Below are positions 21,352 through 22,352 of a stretch of 22,352 bases of DNA, in pieces. This stretch comes from an uncultured Eubacterium sp. (GTDB taxonomy: Bacteria > Bacillota > Clostridia > Lachnospirales > Lachnospiraceae). Numbering within the stretch: the stretch's first letter is position 1; every line of letters begins with the position of its first letter. The stretch covers positions 1-22,352 of the forward strand of contig CAJTSV010000064.1 in assembly GCA_910579075.1 (NCBI GenBank), read 5' to 3'. Below the pieces are notes generated by a model, which was given only the letters and a program-made list of their open reading frames with translations, was not told the origin of the DNA and searched no databases. A program made the translations under genes and the position numbers.

Positions 21352-22284
21352 ATGGCAGTATACCGGTGGATTTATGCAAATGCGAAAATGGAAGGTGACA
21401 GGAAAGACTATCATGTCAGAATCTGTGATAAAGGCCTGGAAGCATACCGGGGAATTTTAATCCGGCTGTCAAACCGCCTGCTGTCCTCGGATAAGCGCCG
21501 CGCAACGGCAGAACGCCAGGTCTGCTGGTTTTCCGGATATCTGGATGAAAAGCTGTATGTTGTCGCGGCCGGGGGAGACCAGAGGGACCTGGCCGGCGTG
21601 GAGCCGCAGGGCTGCCGGGCGCAGCACTGTGTCCTGGCATATGGTTTTACAGGAGAAGATATCCGGCTGTATGAGCAGACAGATGATATTTTTGAACCGC
21701 TGAAATGCACGATGCGGGATATCCAGCAAAAAGGCCGGGATTTTACCGACGGCGGATTCTGTCAGGCTGACCAGGTGCGTCTGCTGGATTTTGCACAAAA
21801 GCCGCAGGCAGGAATGGACGCAGTGCATGGCACAAAAAGCAGCGCAGGCACCGCTGATGGGAGCAGGATGTGGGCAGAAAGCCTCAGGCATCCGGTGATG
21901 ACCGGCATTATCAGTACAGAAGATGCGAAAAAGCTGCTGGAATATTTCCCGGATGGAACCGCTTCGGTCGCAGGAGATGAACGTGTGTGGTATTATGCTG
22001 GAGACCGCAGAAAGACGGGGGAGACTGCCGGCGGCAGGGAAAACAGGGCGGGGAATCCTGGCGGACAGCTGCCAGAACAGAAAAAGCTGCAAAGCAGGCA
22101 GGGGCAGCTGGAACAGGAAACGCCTCTGAGTGAGCTGGAGCAGCTGAAAAGGGAGCAGCAGGCAGCACAGAGGAAGCTGGAAGCCATACGGGAAGAAAAG
22201 CGCAGGAAGGATAACAGCATTAAGCGGGCAGGGGCACTGCTGCTGTGCCTGTTATTTTTCCTGCTGCTGTTCTGGTTTTTTTAA
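21352..22284 (+). CDS. cluster protein E: paralogous N-terminal domain with C-terminal membrane anchor
   Basis: A 310-residue protein. The start at 21352 follows GGGAGGCGGGGG and matches the N terminus of D (MAVYRWIYANAKMEGDRKDY). By my ungapped alignment about 80 of the first 128 residues are identical to D, including Cys25, Cys58 and Cys93. The second shared block is at 173-202 (MWAESLRHPVMTGIISTEDAKKLLEYFPDG). A Gly/Arg/Gln linker and a coiled coil (about 257-288, LSELEQLKREQQAAQRKLEAIREEKRRK) end in a hydrophobic stretch (293-310, AGALLLCLLFFLLLFWFF) at the very C terminus, a tail-anchor arrangement with the body in the cytosol. It is the last gene of the cluster in the window; no terminator is visible after it. 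Confidence 0.85.
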   Translation: MAVYRWIYANAKMEGDRKDYHVRICDKGLEAYRGILIRLSNRLLSSDKRRATAERQVCWFSGYLDEKLYVVAAGGDQRDLAGVEPQGCRAQHCVLAYGFTGEDIRLYEQTDDIFEPLKCTMRDIQQKGRDFTDGGFCQADQVRLLDFAQKPQAGMDAVHGTKSSAGTADGSRMWAESLRHPVMTGIISTEDAKKLLEYFPDGTASVAGDERVWYYAGDRRKTGETAGGRENRAGNPGGQLPEQKKLQSRQGQLEQETPLSELEQLKREQQAAQRKLEAIREEKRRKDNSIKRAGALLLCLLFFLLLFWFF

Positions 22285-22324
22285 CCGTTTTCAGGATAAG
22301 GGGCTGTCGCACTAAGCGAAACAT

Positions 22325-22340
22325 ATACAAGATATAGTAT
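22325..22340. promoter_or_regulatory. NrdR-box-like palindrome near the window end
   Basis: The 16 bases, read on the minus strand as ATACTATATCTTGTAT, match 13 of 16 positions of the known NrdR box consensus (ACACWATATATWGTGT) and are a 12/16 self-palindrome. NrdR boxes occur as pairs upstream of ribonucleotide reductase genes, so a second box and an nrd gene would be expected just beyond the window. One box alone is weak evidence. Confidence 0.3.
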
Positions 22341-22352
22341 AGAAGAATGATT

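Noticed and set aside
22309..22321. Insertion sequence terminal repeat
   Set aside because: Only one candidate end is visible, with no transposase or matching repeat in the window, so I do not annotate it as a mobile element.

Overview
The window reads as a chromosomal segment of an anaerobic Firmicute, most likely a Lachnospiraceae-type clostridium. I infer this from moderate GC in the housekeeping genes, AGGAGG-type ribosome binding sites, consensus sigma-A promoters, and the gene types (PFL/DUF711 protein, PurO-type IMP cyclohydrolase, tgt-yajC, single-subunit ilvB, a compact serA with a C-terminal ACT domain). I cannot name a species.

Bases 1-11,706 are dense plus-strand housekeeping genes. 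First comes a run of a PFL-family protein (cut by the window edge), a CgeB-like glycosyltransferase, IMP cyclohydrolase and tgt. yajC follows with its own promoter and a strong terminator. A biosynthetic operon then runs leuB-ilvD-ilvB-serC-serA, with a recognisable promoter at 4544-4572 and a rho-independent terminator at 11664-11706. It joins branched-chain amino acid steps to the first steps of serine synthesis.

Bases 11,742-17,000 are accessory and partly AT-rich. A minus-strand pair encodes two exported proteins, one with a papain/NlpC-like Cys-His pattern, behind a consensus promoter and a roughly 200-base leader. Divergent from it is an OmpR-type response regulator and histidine kinase pair. 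The kinase carries a seven-copy pentapeptide repeat in its extracytoplasmic region and is followed by a small exported protein with three Asp-rich DxDGICDN loops. Next is a minus-strand MNT nucleotidyltransferase (antitoxin type) whose overlapping HEPN-like partner is truncated to 46 residues. Two large dyads flank the MNT/HEPN unit.

Bases 17,001-22,284 hold the most interesting part: a five-gene plus-strand cluster I cannot assign to a described system. It encodes (A) a helical protein with one hydrophobic segment and an acidic tail, (B) a small helical protein with an excisionase-like helix-turn-helix N terminus, (C) a P-loop GTPase-like protein with GxxxxGKT, DYRG and TKSD motifs and a C-terminal coiled coil, and (D, E) two paralogues sharing a 127-residue N-terminal domain, one ending in a soluble helical domain and the other in a C-terminal membrane anchor. 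The layout suggests a GTPase-centred, membrane-associated machine, by analogy a conflict or defence system; that role is inference.

The GTPase cluster and the two-component system start from nearly identical control regions: TTGATT-N17-TAYAAT, then exactly 12 bases, then a 23-base dyad TATC-N15-GATA, then the ribosome binding site. Near-identity extends through the promoter spacer. The two units, 3.6 kb apart, are therefore probably controlled by the same regulator. The window ends just past the cluster in a single NrdR-box-like palindrome. I saw no tRNA, rRNA, CRISPR array or intact transposase.
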